A DNA stretch of 64,000 bases from Bacteroidota bacterium (GTDB lineage: Bacteria > Bacteroidota > Bacteroidia > Bacteroidales > F082), in the NCBI GenBank assembly GCA_002686705.1, contig NYYH01000077.1, forward strand, positions 1 through 64,000. The letters are read 5' to 3'. Of the stretch, positions 7,546-16,005 are shown in pieces. The notes below the pieces were generated by a model. That model made no database searches, had not been told where the DNA came from, and saw only the letters and a program-made list of their open reading frames with translations. The translations under genes and the position numbers were made by a program. Numbering within the stretch: the first letter of the stretch is position 1; each line of letters begins with the position of its first letter.

Positions 7546-9834
7546 TTATACTTTCTGTAACTTAACTTCCACAAACTTAGAAGTAGGCGTATTACTTTTT
7601 TTAGCAACACTATCAATTGGAACCAATACATTAGCTTCAGGAAAATAAGTTGCTACACACCCTTTTGCAATATCATACTCAATTACTTTAAAATTGTTGG
7701 CATGTCTTTCCTTTCCTTTATAAATACTTGTGATGTTAACAATGTCTAAATGGTTTAATTGCTGTGCCAGCATGTCTTTTTTGTTCATTAACAACACTCT
7801 TCGTTCATTAAAAATACCTCTATAACGATCGTCCATACCGTGAATTGTAGTATTGTATTGATCGTGTGATCTAATGGTCATTAAAATAAAATTATTGGCT
7901 GCAACAGTTCTGTTAGGGATATTGTTTATTGTAAAAACTGCCTTTTTAGATGCCGTGTTAAATTCTGCTTCTCTAGCTCCATTTTGCAGATAAAAGCCAG
8001 CAGCTTTTCTAACACGTTTGTTATAATCATTAAACCCGGATATTGTAGATTCTATATGGTTTCTTATGGTATCGTAATTTTTAGTCATTTCATTCCAGTT
8101 AATGGGAGTATTACCATGAAGTATCTCTGCTAGTCGGGCAACAATAGCTGGTTCGCTCATTAAATTATGAGAAGCAGGGGTAAATTCTCCTTTACTAGTG
8201 TGTACTATGCCCATAGAATTTTCTACGGTTACAAATTGAGTTCCTGATTTTTGCTTATCTGATTCGGAACGAGAGATAGATGGTAAAATTAGAGCCTCTT
8301 TTCCAGTAATTAAGTGCGATCGGTTTAATTTGGTTGAAACTTGTACTGTTAAGTTACACTTTTGCACAGCTTTACCTGTAAATTCACTATCTGGTGCAGC
8401 AGAAACAAAATTACCACCCATTGCCATTAATAACTTAATTTTTCCTTCATCCATTGCTTTAATAGATTCTACTACATCATATCCGTGTTTTCTTGGAGAA
8501 GTAATAGAGAAGTTTTTATCAATACTATCTAAGAGAGCTGTTGAGGGAGCTTTCAAAATACCCATTGTACGATCACCTTGTACATTACTGTGTCCTCTAA
8601 CAGGACAGGTTCCTGCACCGGGTTTGCCTATGCTCCCTTTTAGTAATAATAGGTTTACTACTTCTCTGATATTATTGACACCGTTTTCATGTTGAGTAAG
8701 TCCCATTGCCCAGCAAAAAATTATTTTCTTCTTTTGTATTAATAAGTTTGCAAAAGCTCGAACTTGTGCTTCAGGAATACCACTTGCAGTAACAGCTTCC
8801 TTATAGTTAGTTTTTCTAAGATCTTCTAAAAAGATATCAAAACCAGTGGTTTTATTGTTAATAAACTCTAAATCAAATACACTACCAGGTTTCTTGTTTT
8901 CTTCTTCAAGTAATAAAAACATTGCAGCTTTTAAAAGGGCTATGTCTCCATTAATTTTTACTTGTAGAAATAAGTCCGAAAGCTGTCTTCCTCCTTTTAA
9001 TATTGATAAAGGGTTTTGAGGATTAACAAATGCATTGTTTCCTGCTTCAGGAATAGGGTTAACAATAACTACTTTACCACCATTTTTTTTGCATTTTTCT
9101 AATGCAGACAACATTCTAGGGTGATTGGACCCTGGGTTTTGTCCCATAACCACAATCAATTCCGATTGGTGTAAATCTTCTAAGGTTACAGAGCCTTTGC
9201 TAATACCTACTGTTTCAGACAATCCTATCCCACTTGCTTCGTGACACATATTTGAGGAATCAGGAAGGTTATTAGTACCTGTTTGCCTAACAAATAACTG
9301 ATATAAAAAAACCGCCTCGTTACTAATTCTTCCGGAAGTATAAAAACAGGCTTCATCAGGAGAAGTTAAACCTTTTATTTGAGTTGCAATTTTATTAAAA
9401 GCTTCATCCCAACTAATAGGTACATATTTTGAACTGTTCTTTGCTAAATACATTGGATGAGTTAAACGTCCTTGTTTTCCGATCCAAAAATCGGTTTGTT
9501 CACTCAGTTCTTCAACAGTATATTTTGCGAAAAACTCAGGAGTAACTCTTTTGGTTGTTGCTTCCGCTGCTATGGCTTTTACTCCATTTTCACAATACTC
9601 ACCTAGTTTCGATCGTTTACCATCTGGATCTGGCCATGCACAGCCGGGGCAATCAAAACCACCTTTTTGATTCATCCGTTTCAGTACTTTAATTCCATGT
9701 AAAATACCTAATTCCCTACTTACATGCTTAATCGAAGAAGTAAAAGCAGGAAGCCCCACAGCTTTTTCTTTTGGCCTAGACAGACTAAGGTTAGCAAACT
9801 TTTCTGGGGGAACAATTTTAATAGCTCTTTTCAT
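7546..9834 (-). CDS. FdhF/YdeP-family molybdopterin oxidoreductase
   Basis: The 762-residue protein belongs to the molybdopterin-dependent oxidoreductase superfamily, most like YdeP. It has C62-x2-C65 (FDCPGCAWPDP) and C81 near the N terminus, the SNMCHEASG segment, which in this family carries a conserved Cys near the molybdenum site, VVMGQNPGSNHPR, and a C-terminal molydopterin-dinucleotide-binding domain (MTIRSHDQYNTTIHGMDDRYRG). The full four-cysteine [4Fe-4S] motif of formate dehydrogenase H is not obvious. There is no signal peptide, so it acts in the cytoplasm. The substrate is unknown; YdeP is linked to acid resistance in Escherichia coli. No molybdenum cofactor genes are in the window. 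Confidence 0.85.
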   Translation of the reverse strand: MKRAIKIVPPEKFANLSLSRPKEKAVGLPAFTSSIKHVSRELGILHGIKVLKRMNQKGGFDCPGCAWPDPDGKRSKLGEYCENGVKAIAAEATTKRVTPEFFAKYTVEELSEQTDFWIGKQGRLTHPMYLAKNSSKYVPISWDEAFNKIATQIKGLTSPDEACFYTSGRISNEAVFLYQLFVRQTGTNNLPDSSNMCHEASGIGLSETVGISKGSVTLEDLHQSELIVVMGQNPGSNHPRMLSALEKCKKNGGKVVIVNPIPEAGNNAFVNPQNPLSILKGGRQLSDLFLQVKINGDIALLKAAMFLLLEEENKKPGSVFDLEFINNKTTGFDIFLEDLRKTNYKEAVTASGIPEAQVRAFANLLIQKKKIIFCWAMGLTQHENGVNNIREVVNLLLLKGSIGKPGAGTCPVRGHSNVQGDRTMGILKAPSTALLDSIDKNFSITSPRKHGYDVVESIKAMDEGKIKLLMAMGGNFVSAAPDSEFTGKAVQKCNLTVQVSTKLNRSHLITGKEALILPSISRSESDKQKSGTQFVTVENSMGIVHTSKGEFTPASHNLMSEPAIVARLAEILHGNTPINWNEMTKNYDTIRNHIESTISGFNDYNKRVRKAAGFYLQNGAREAEFNTASKKAVFTINNIPNRTVAANNFILMTIRSHDQYNTTIHGMDDRYRGIFNERRVLLMNKKDMLAQQLNHLDIVNITSIYKGKERHANNFKVIEYDIAKGCVATYFPEANVLVPIDSVAKKSNTPTSKFVEVKLQKV

Positions 9835-10129
9835 ATATAATTAATTTTTATTTTCCAACTCTTTAACCTAGCTGTATCCGAAGATGAATCAAGTTTAATA
9901 TATTTTCGCTCATTATCTCTCTTTTTGAAGGCTAATATGCTGTGCAGGGCTTGAATATACTTATTTAATCTTTAGTCATAACAATTAGGACGTTTCATTA
10001 TTGCTGTTAACGTTAAATTGTATGAATAGCGGCAGATTACGTGCTTTATTTCTACCAAATTTAATTATAGTTTGAGAAATTTAAAATTAAATCAACTATT
10101 ATTCATAAAAAAAGATACACAAAAAAAGA
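9835..10129. other. Non-coding stretch
   Basis: Together with the terminator that follows, this forms a gap of about 350 bases between the molybdoenzyme gene and the barrel-protein gene, both on the minus strand. It must hold the molybdoenzyme promoter. Short fragments of open frame exist on both strands, but none resembles a known protein. I see nothing else. Confidence 0.4.
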
Positions 10130-10162
10130 GGGTTAAAGCTCATGTTTTCTGAGCCTTAACCC
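10121..10162 (-). terminator. Intrinsic terminator of the barrel-protein gene
   Basis: On the minus strand, the arms GGGTTAAGGCTCA and TGAGCTTTAACCC (10162-10150 and 10142-10130) form a 13-bp stem with one mismatch around a 7-base loop, followed by CTC and a run of seven T (10127-10121). It lies 24 bases after the stop codon of the 247-residue barrel protein. Confidence 0.85.
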
Positions 10163-10185
10163 CCTTGTTAATCAGGTAATTAATA

Positions 10186-10929
10186 TTATTTTGCAAAACC
10201 TAGGTTGAAACCTAATGTAACTTCGAATGAAGTATCGTTAGCATTTTCTAGGTTATCCATATCCCACTCAGTTCCCAACCAAACAGAACTTCCGTTGTTG
10301 AGCATTTTTTGTAAGATAACACCTAGCCCTGCTCCGGTACCTTGAAAATTATCAGTTTCGTCAGCGCCATTGACCTTGTCTTTTTCTGTTGCAAACACTC
10401 TTCCTAACCATGTGTATGGTTGAAGACGCCATCCATCTTTAACAGCGAAGTCGATTGAAAAATCAATACCAAATGCAAAAGCACTCCCAGATATCCACTC
10501 CTCTACCATATCCTCTGTGCCTGGGTCACCTGGAATTAAGAGTTTGGAATCTGTGTAATTTTCCATTTCATACCCTGCCCAAATACCAACATTTACACCA
10601 CGATCACTACCAGGGTCTGTTCTTAGTACCCAATATTCTGCGCCAAATGCTAGTACAGACTCTTTTGGTACCTTAGGAAATGTTGCACCATATTTATTGA
10701 CATGACCTTCTAATTTGTCTCTGTCATAGGTAAAGTTGCCATATTCGAAAGATAAGTCTAATGCTCCTTTGTAGGTATACTGTAAACCAGCATAAAATCC
10801 GTCTTCCCAATAGCTTTCTTGTATTCCTGCATTAATTGAGAATCCACTTACGCCTTTGTCAAACATGGTTTGAGCCTGAGATATTATGGCTAGTCCCATT
10901 ACTAGTAATAAAAGAGTAATTTTTTTCAT
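10186..10929 (-). CDS. Outer-membrane beta-barrel protein
   Basis: A signal peptide (MKKITLLLLVMGLAIISQAQ) is followed by about 225 residues of alternating aromatic and polar residues with many Gly turns (AGLQYTYKGALDLSFEYGNF, GVNVGIWAGYEMENY), ending FEVTLGFNLGFAK. This is the pattern of an 8- to 10-strand barrel of the OmpW/porin-like small-barrel type. I cannot name the family or the ligand. It is transcribed alone, with a strong terminator downstream. Confidence 0.65.
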   Translation of the reverse strand: MKKITLLLLVMGLAIISQAQTMFDKGVSGFSINAGIQESYWEDGFYAGLQYTYKGALDLSFEYGNFTYDRDKLEGHVNKYGATFPKVPKESVLAFGAEYWVLRTDPGSDRGVNVGIWAGYEMENYTDSKLLIPGDPGTEDMVEEWISGSAFAFGIDFSIDFAVKDGWRLQPYTWLGRVFATEKDKVNGADETDNFQGTGAGLGVILQKMLNNGSSVWLGTEWDMDNLENANDTSFEVTLGFNLGFAK

Positions 10930-11151
10930 CTTATTAATTATTAAGAGTTTGGGCCCTGTTTATTTCCTTTTTCTAATATTTTTCTCAAACACAAATTAGA
11001 ACCCTTTAGAATTTGTGTGAAGAATTTATTGCAATATACTGTTTTATGAAATAAAATAGTTATATTATATTTTTATTTTTTCAATGGAGGAATGTGAATA
11101 ACTTTTATTTAAACATTGTGTGTAATGCCCTAGAAACCAAACTACAAGAAT

Positions 11152-11889
11152 ATGAAATCAATAATATTAGTATTCATACTCGTCACATTATCCTTTGGTG
11201 AGAAAGCAATTGCACAAGAATATTTTCCATTTCCAGACTCTAATGCAGCGTGGAATACAGTTGGACATAATATATTTTCGGGATTCCAATGGAATTTTAG
11301 ATACGCTGTTTACGGTGACACTACAATTAACTCAGTAGAATACCATAAAGTATATAAAATGTTTGATTCAACATTTTTAAACCCTAACTCAACATATTTT
11401 GCAGCAATTAGAGAGAATCAGAACAGACAAGTATTTTGTGTAATTCCTGGATTTGAAGAAACAATTTTATATGATTTTAACCTTGAAATTGGAGATACAA
11501 TATGGTATAATATTGGAGGGGCATTATGTGAAAATGAAGTAGTCTTTGAAAATCAAACACATTTGAAAGTGGTCAGTTCTATTGATTCAATCCTTCTTGA
11601 AAATAATCAATATAGAAAAAGTTGGACATTTCAAGAAGAATCAGTAATGTGGGACACATGGATTGAAGGTATTGGTAGCATAGAGTTTTATGGACTGTTT
11701 TTTCCATTGCTCTCAGACATGACATTATGTGGTGACTTTTATCAATTTGCATGCTTTAAACACAATGACACCACATTATATTTAGACAATCCTAATTGTG
11801 AAAGATGTTTCTATAACTTGTGTAAAGGATGTACCTTTACGAACATTTATATAAAGGTTTATAAGAATAGAATTTCGTATCAGAATTAA
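11152..11889 (+). CDS. Secreted hypothetical protein, possibly lacking its sorting domain
   Basis: The 245-residue product has a signal peptide (cut near AIAQE) and a body of the kind found in Bacteroidota secreted proteins that normally end with a type IX sorting domain: PFPDSNAAWN, DTTINSVEYHKVYKMFDS, REN..RQVF, LYDFNLEIGDTIW and WIEGIGSIEFYGLFFPL. Here the protein ends in an atypical Cys-rich, basic tail (CERCFYNLCKGC...YKNRISYQN) with no sorting domain. A frameshift or truncation close to residue 220 is likely. A decayed sorting domain lies about 200 bases downstream. Function unknown. Confidence 0.6.
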   Translation: MKSIILVFILVTLSFGEKAIAQEYFPFPDSNAAWNTVGHNIFSGFQWNFRYAVYGDTTINSVEYHKVYKMFDSTFLNPNSTYFAAIRENQNRQVFCVIPGFEETILYDFNLEIGDTIWYNIGGALCENEVVFENQTHLKVVSSIDSILLENNQYRKSWTFQEESVMWDTWIEGIGSIEFYGLFFPLLSDMTLCGDFYQFACFKHNDTTLYLDNPNCERCFYNLCKGCTFTNIYIKVYKNRISYQN

Positions 11890-11943
11890 TGGGCATGTAT
11901 TTAAAATAGAGAAACTAAAAACAAATATTTAAAAGAAAATATC

Positions 11944-12042
11944 ATGACAAAAGGTAAAGACTCAAAGAAGAACGTTAAAAAAGCTCCCGCTAAAACTCCA
12001 AAAGAAAAAAAAGTAGAAAAGAGACTAAAGAAATCTAAATAA
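11944..12042 (+). CDS. Small lysine-rich basic protein
   Basis: A 32-residue frame begins with an ATG 54 bases after the preceding stop and encodes MTKGKDSKKNVKKAPAKTP followed by KEKKVEKRLKKSK. More than a third of the residues are Lys, with Ala-Pro spacers, like the tails of histone-like proteins. I recall similar very short basic proteins in Bacteroidota, so I consider it a real gene. Its function is unknown; nucleic-acid binding is a guess from charge. Confidence 0.55.
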   Translation: MTKGKDSKKNVKKAPAKTPKEKKVEKRLKKSK

Positions 12043-12089
12043 GATTACTTGTATTATCTTTTACTACAACTGCGCTCACCCTTTTTTTG

Positions 12090-12236
12090 CGAATTGAACG
12101 AGAAAGCTGGGTGCAGCGATTATCAGGAAAGCAGCAAGTTGTTTGGAATGCCGAGGGGCTACCATAAGGTATTTACTTTTACCGAATTCAAACTGGCCAA
12201 CAAGTGGCCTCCGGGAAGATGGTGCTGCTGAAGTGA
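12090..12236 (+). pseudogene. Decayed type IX secretion (Por) C-terminal sorting domain
   Basis: In the frame that ends with TGA at 12234-12236, the sequence reads GKQQVVWNAEGLP, a TAA stop (12165-12167), then GIYFYRIQTGQQVASGKMVL-LK. This is the last part of a T9SS type A sorting domain (WNAxGLPxGIYFYRLxxGxxxxxGKMVLLK), interrupted by one in-frame stop. The base composition is richer in G and C than the surrounding DNA. It is the 3' end of a lost secreted-protein gene, followed by a terminator. Whether it belonged to the secreted gene at 11152 is uncertain, because a small gene lies between. Confidence 0.75.
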
Positions 12237-12263
12237 TGGTGCCATAATTTGGGTACTAAACAA

Positions 12264-12301
12264 AAAAACCTCTCTGCTAATGGAATTGCAGAGAGGTTTT
12301 T
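12264..12301. terminator. Bidirectional intrinsic terminator
   Basis: The arms AAAAACCTCTCTGC and GCAGAGAGGTTTTT form a perfect 14-bp stem around a 10-base loop. With A residues before and T residues after, it can stop transcription from both directions. It serves the plus-strand remnant/small genes and the minus-strand cytochrome gene that ends at 12360. Confidence 0.85.
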
Positions 12302-12359
12302 AAGTGAACCATTTCAAAGTAGATGAAATAGTTTTTTTGGAAATGTACTAATCATTAAT

Positions 12360-13958
12360 CTAATTAGGGTAAGCCACTGTATCCGAAACAGCTTTATAAA
12401 GGTCTCTTACTTCACTAACTGTGGCCTCAAATTGTGCTACTATTCCAGAACCTGGCTGACCATACTTAACTTTATGCTGTACTTCATTTGGTTTACTCCT
12501 TAAAAACTTACCAAGTGTTTTATCTTCCATTATTAAAGTTGTGCCATCATCACCATGACATGCTGCGCATTTTGCAGCATAATAAGTATTACCAGCTGCA
12601 GCATCTCCGTCAAGGCCGATATCTGTGAAAGTTGCAGAACCTGTTGGATAAGTACCGGTATAAGTACCAACGTAAAGTTCTGATACATCAAACATTCCGT
12701 CTTTCATAAATTTAACCATGTTCCAAATTTCATCATCGGTAAAAATCTGATTAAGGTTAGGCATTTTGTCACCTTCAGTAAAATTCGTTGCAGGATTATA
12801 ACTTGCCAAATCATATGTAATATCTCTTCTGTTGTCAGTAGTCTTCATGCCGTCAAATAATTCCTGAGCGGTTTTTGATTGTGCCCACTCATAAAAATTT
12901 AACGAGGCAACATTTGGACGAGTTGTCTTAGGGGCTCTGCTAATGTACGAACCTGCATTGCCTAATCCATCCCATGCATGACATTGTTTACAACGGAAAA
13001 AATTACTTGATGAAGTAAAAACGTCCATATATTCATGACTTTGATCAAAACCTGATTCCGGAGTCCAGAATTTGTCATACATAATACCTCCTAAAGCAAA
13101 ATCACCAGTGGTAGGAGCTTCATCAGGAAAATCATCAGTATTGGCAAGTGCTTTGTAAAGATCTTTAACTTCTGTAACTGTAGCGTCAAATAATCCAACC
13201 ATTGTAGAACCAGGCTGACCATAATGAACTTTGTGTTGTACTTCATTTGGCTTGCTTCTTGTAAATTTACCTAGGGTTTTGCCTTCTAAATCTAATGTTG
13301 TACCATCGGCTCCATGGCAAGCAGCACAATTTGCAGCATAATATGCCTTTCCTGTTTCAGCATCTCCATTTAAGCCAATGTTTGTGAAAGTCGCTGTTCC
13401 GGTTGGATACGTACCGTCATAAAGGTTGGATACATCAAACATTCCTTCTTTCATAAACTTAACAATGTTCCACATTTCTGCATCAGTGAAAAACTCATTC
13501 AAGTTAGGCATTTTGTCGCCTTCTTCGTGATTTGTTTCAGGGTCATAAGTTGATAAATCATATGACATAGATCTTCTGTTTTCAGTAGCTGTCAAAGCAT
13601 CAAATAACTCCTGCGGAGTTTTCGTTTGGCCTAGTTGATACAGGTTTAATGATGCAACATTTGGGCGGGTCGTTTTTGGTGCCCTGCTGATGTAAGATCC
13701 AGCATTGCCTAATCCATCCCATGCATGACATTGCTTGCATCGGAAAAAATTACCCAATGTGGTAAAGGTTCCCATGTATTGGTTACTTTGATCAAAACCT
13801 GACTCGGGAGTCCAAAACTTGTCATACATTATACCTCCCTTTGACATAACCGCGTTTTCGTACGGATCATCCGGATCAGGATCAACAGTATCCTTTTTAC
13901 AACTTGTAAAGATCAATGCAAAAATAAATATCGCCATAAATAATCTTAAAATTTTCAT
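12360..13958 (-). CDS. Tetraheme c-type cytochrome lipoprotein with internal duplication
   Basis: The lipoprotein (532 residues, lipobox FTS-C20) has four CxxCH heme c sites: CKQCH at 74-78, CAACH at 211-215, CKQCH at 323-327 and CAACH at 464-468. Residues about 41-280 and 290-532 are near-identical tandem copies, each beginning with GGIMYDKFWTPESGFDQS and each holding one CKQCH and one CAACH heme. It is therefore a two-unit fusion of a diheme cytochrome. Location is the outside of the inner membrane or the outer membrane; its role would be electron transfer, for example to a terminal oxidase or extracellular acceptor. No oxidase subunits are adjacent. Confidence 0.9.
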   Translation of the reverse strand: MKILRLFMAIFIFALIFTSCKKDTVDPDPDDPYENAVMSKGGIMYDKFWTPESGFDQSNQYMGTFTTLGNFFRCKQCHAWDGLGNAGSYISRAPKTTRPNVASLNLYQLGQTKTPQELFDALTATENRRSMSYDLSTYDPETNHEEGDKMPNLNEFFTDAEMWNIVKFMKEGMFDVSNLYDGTYPTGTATFTNIGLNGDAETGKAYYAANCAACHGADGTTLDLEGKTLGKFTRSKPNEVQHKVHYGQPGSTMVGLFDATVTEVKDLYKALANTDDFPDEAPTTGDFALGGIMYDKFWTPESGFDQSHEYMDVFTSSSNFFRCKQCHAWDGLGNAGSYISRAPKTTRPNVASLNFYEWAQSKTAQELFDGMKTTDNRRDITYDLASYNPATNFTEGDKMPNLNQIFTDDEIWNMVKFMKDGMFDVSELYVGTYTGTYPTGSATFTDIGLDGDAAAGNTYYAAKCAACHGDDGTTLIMEDKTLGKFLRSKPNEVQHKVKYGQPGSGIVAQFEATVSEVRDLYKAVSDTVAYPN

Positions 13959-14381
13959 AATAGTAGATTTAGTTTAAATTATTAAGTATTATTTTTTTGT
14001 AATTATCTGTATCAAAAGGAATATTGCTTTATTATTTTTTGTAAACATAATTATTGTTGAATAAAAGCGCAATACCGTAGAATACGGAAATATGTATTAA
14101 TTATAAAAAATACCATAAACTACGTAGGCGAAATATCGGCCAATACTTAGTAATTAAATACCATGAGATACTTACAAAAGTTAATGATTAATTTGTAGGT
14201 CTTGTGTAAACCTGTAAGTATTACTTCACCAATTATTAAATCGTCTCATCTGGCCATGTTAGCAAACTATGAAGCAGAGATTTGTTACATAAAGTTGGTA
14301 TAATAATCACGTCAGTTCAAAATTTTTAACTTTGTTTGCATAGTTCAAAGAAAAATTGAATACCAACTGAATTAAAACAAA
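13959..14381. other. Intergenic region between divergent genes
   Basis: This stretch of 423 bases separates the cytochrome gene (minus) from the GH20 gene (plus). It is A/T-rich and holds a consensus -7 box TAACTTTG at 14327-14334 for the glycosidase operon. No coding remnant or repeat was recognised. Confidence 0.5.
14327..14334 (+). promoter_or_regulatory. -7 box of the GH20-GH92 operon
   Basis: TAACTTTG matches TAnnTTTG, 48 bases before the GH20 start codon. The -33 TTG at the usual spacing is not clear, so the promoter may need an activator. Confidence 0.5.
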
Positions 14382-15995
14382 ATGAAATCATTTATTTCCT
14401 TTTTACTGGCAATTTTATTTCTTTCCACATCATGCCAAAAGATTAAGAATCAAGAGATATACATAATCCCCCAGCCTCAGCAAGTTAATTTTGGAACATC
14501 TCTTTTTAGTTTTGATACTAACACCATGATAGTTTTCAGTACAGATGAGAACCTCAGGCAACAAGTTGTTTACTTTTCGGAATTGATTGATGCTGCTTTT
14601 GGATTTAAAATAGAAGCAATACCTGCTGTTGAGGGAAAAAGTAAAAATTCAGTAAGCTTGGTGATAGTTGATGACTTAGAAGATTTGGGAGAGGAGGGAT
14701 ATAAGATAAAAATTGAAAAGAATAATGTATTGATAGAGGCAAATTCTCCCAAAGGAACTTTTTATGGCTTACAGTCTTTGTTTCAATTACTGGCATCAAA
14801 TACGCAAGAAACAAAGCAAAACGCAATTGAAATCCCTACTTTAGAAATTATTGACTTTCCACGTTTCAAATACCGAGGCATGCACCTTGATGTGTGTCGA
14901 CATATGTTCCCTGTTGAGTTCGTAAAAAAATATATTGACTTGCTCGCGTTATATAAATTTAACACTTTTCATTGGCATCTAACTGAAGATCAGGGTTGGC
15001 GAATTGAGATAATGAAATACCCTAAGCTTACCGAAACCGGTTCATGGCGCAAGGAAACCTTAATCGGACATGGAGGCAAGAAACCTTTTAAATATGATGC
15101 CAAACCTTATGGTGGTTTCTATACACAGGAAGAAATTCGTGAGATAGTTGATTATGCTTCAAACAGACAAATTACAATTATTCCGGAAATTGAAATGCCC
15201 GGTCATTCACTTGCAGCTTTAGCCTCTTATCCAGAACTAGCTTGTACGTCTGGACCATTTGAGGTGGCAAAGCGATGGGGTGTTTTTAAAGACATATATT
15301 GCACAAAAGATGAAACTTTTGTGTTCATTGAAAATGTGTTATTGGAAGTTATGGAAATGTTTCCATCAAAATATATTCATATTGGTGGTGATGAAGCTCC
15401 AAAAGCCAGGTGGAAAGAATGTAGTACTTGTCAGGGAGTTATTGAAAGAGAAGGGCTGAAAGATGAGCATGAATTACAAAGTTATTTTATCCAGAGGATA
15501 GAAAAGTTCCTAAATAAAAATGGCCGTAGTATCATTGGGTGGGACGAAATACTTGAAGGAGGTCTTGCTCCAAATGCAACAGTAATGTCGTGGCGGGGGA
15601 CTGAAGGTGGAATTGCTGCTGCCAGGCTGGATCATGACGCAATTATGACACCCGGTTCTCATTGCTATTTTGATCATTATCAAAGTAACCCTGATACAGA
15701 ACCACTTGCAATTGGTGGGTATACAACACTAGAAAAGGTATACTCTTACAATCCGGTTCCGGATACTTTAAGCGAAGATGAAACAATTCATATACTTGGT
15801 ACACAAGGCAATGTATGGACCGAATATATGGAAACGCCTGATTATGTAGAATACATGGTATTGCCCCGATTGGCTGCACTAAGTGAGGTAAACTGGTCAA
15901 GTAAAAAGGACTGGGAATTATTTCAAAAGCGAATTCAAGAGCACTTTACGATTTATGAAAAGTTAGGTTATAATTATTGTGACCACCCGTTTTAA
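14382..15995 (+). CDS. Beta-N-acetylhexosaminidase lipoprotein, GH20
   Basis: A lipoprotein (lipobox STS-C18) of 537 residues. Residues about 25-150 form the GH20 N-terminal alpha/beta domain; the catalytic TIM barrel follows, with FHWHLTEDQGWRIEI (196-210), PEIEMPGHS (269-276) and the catalytic pair D337-E338 in HIGGDEAPK. It removes terminal beta-linked GlcNAc or GalNAc from glycans or chitooligosaccharides in the periplasm or on the cell surface. Its stop codon lies just before the preferred start of the GH92 mannosidase gene, so the two are an operon suited to trimming N-glycans. Confidence 0.93.
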   Translation: MKSFISFLLAILFLSTSCQKIKNQEIYIIPQPQQVNFGTSLFSFDTNTMIVFSTDENLRQQVVYFSELIDAAFGFKIEAIPAVEGKSKNSVSLVIVDDLEDLGEEGYKIKIEKNNVLIEANSPKGTFYGLQSLFQLLASNTQETKQNAIEIPTLEIIDFPRFKYRGMHLDVCRHMFPVEFVKKYIDLLALYKFNTFHWHLTEDQGWRIEIMKYPKLTETGSWRKETLIGHGGKKPFKYDAKPYGGFYTQEEIREIVDYASNRQITIIPEIEMPGHSLAALASYPELACTSGPFEVAKRWGVFKDIYCTKDETFVFIENVLLEVMEMFPSKYIHIGGDEAPKARWKECSTCQGVIEREGLKDEHELQSYFIQRIEKFLNKNGRSIIGWDEILEGGLAPNATVMSWRGTEGGIAAARLDHDAIMTPGSHCYFDHYQSNPDTEPLAIGGYTTLEKVYSYNPVPDTLSEDETIHILGTQGNVWTEYMETPDYVEYMVLPRLAALSEVNWSSKKDWELFQKRIQEHFTIYEKLGYNYCDHPF

Positions 15996-16005
15996 ATATA
16001 TTAAT

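Noticed and set aside
9835..10129. Possible gene remnant upstream of the molybdoenzyme gene
   Set aside because: Short frames on both strands show no resemblance to any family I know and contain several stops.
12049..12231. A 60-codon open frame beginning at a TTG
   Set aside because: The overlapping frame reads a sorting-domain end interrupted by one stop, so the 60-codon frame is a shadow of the pseudogene.
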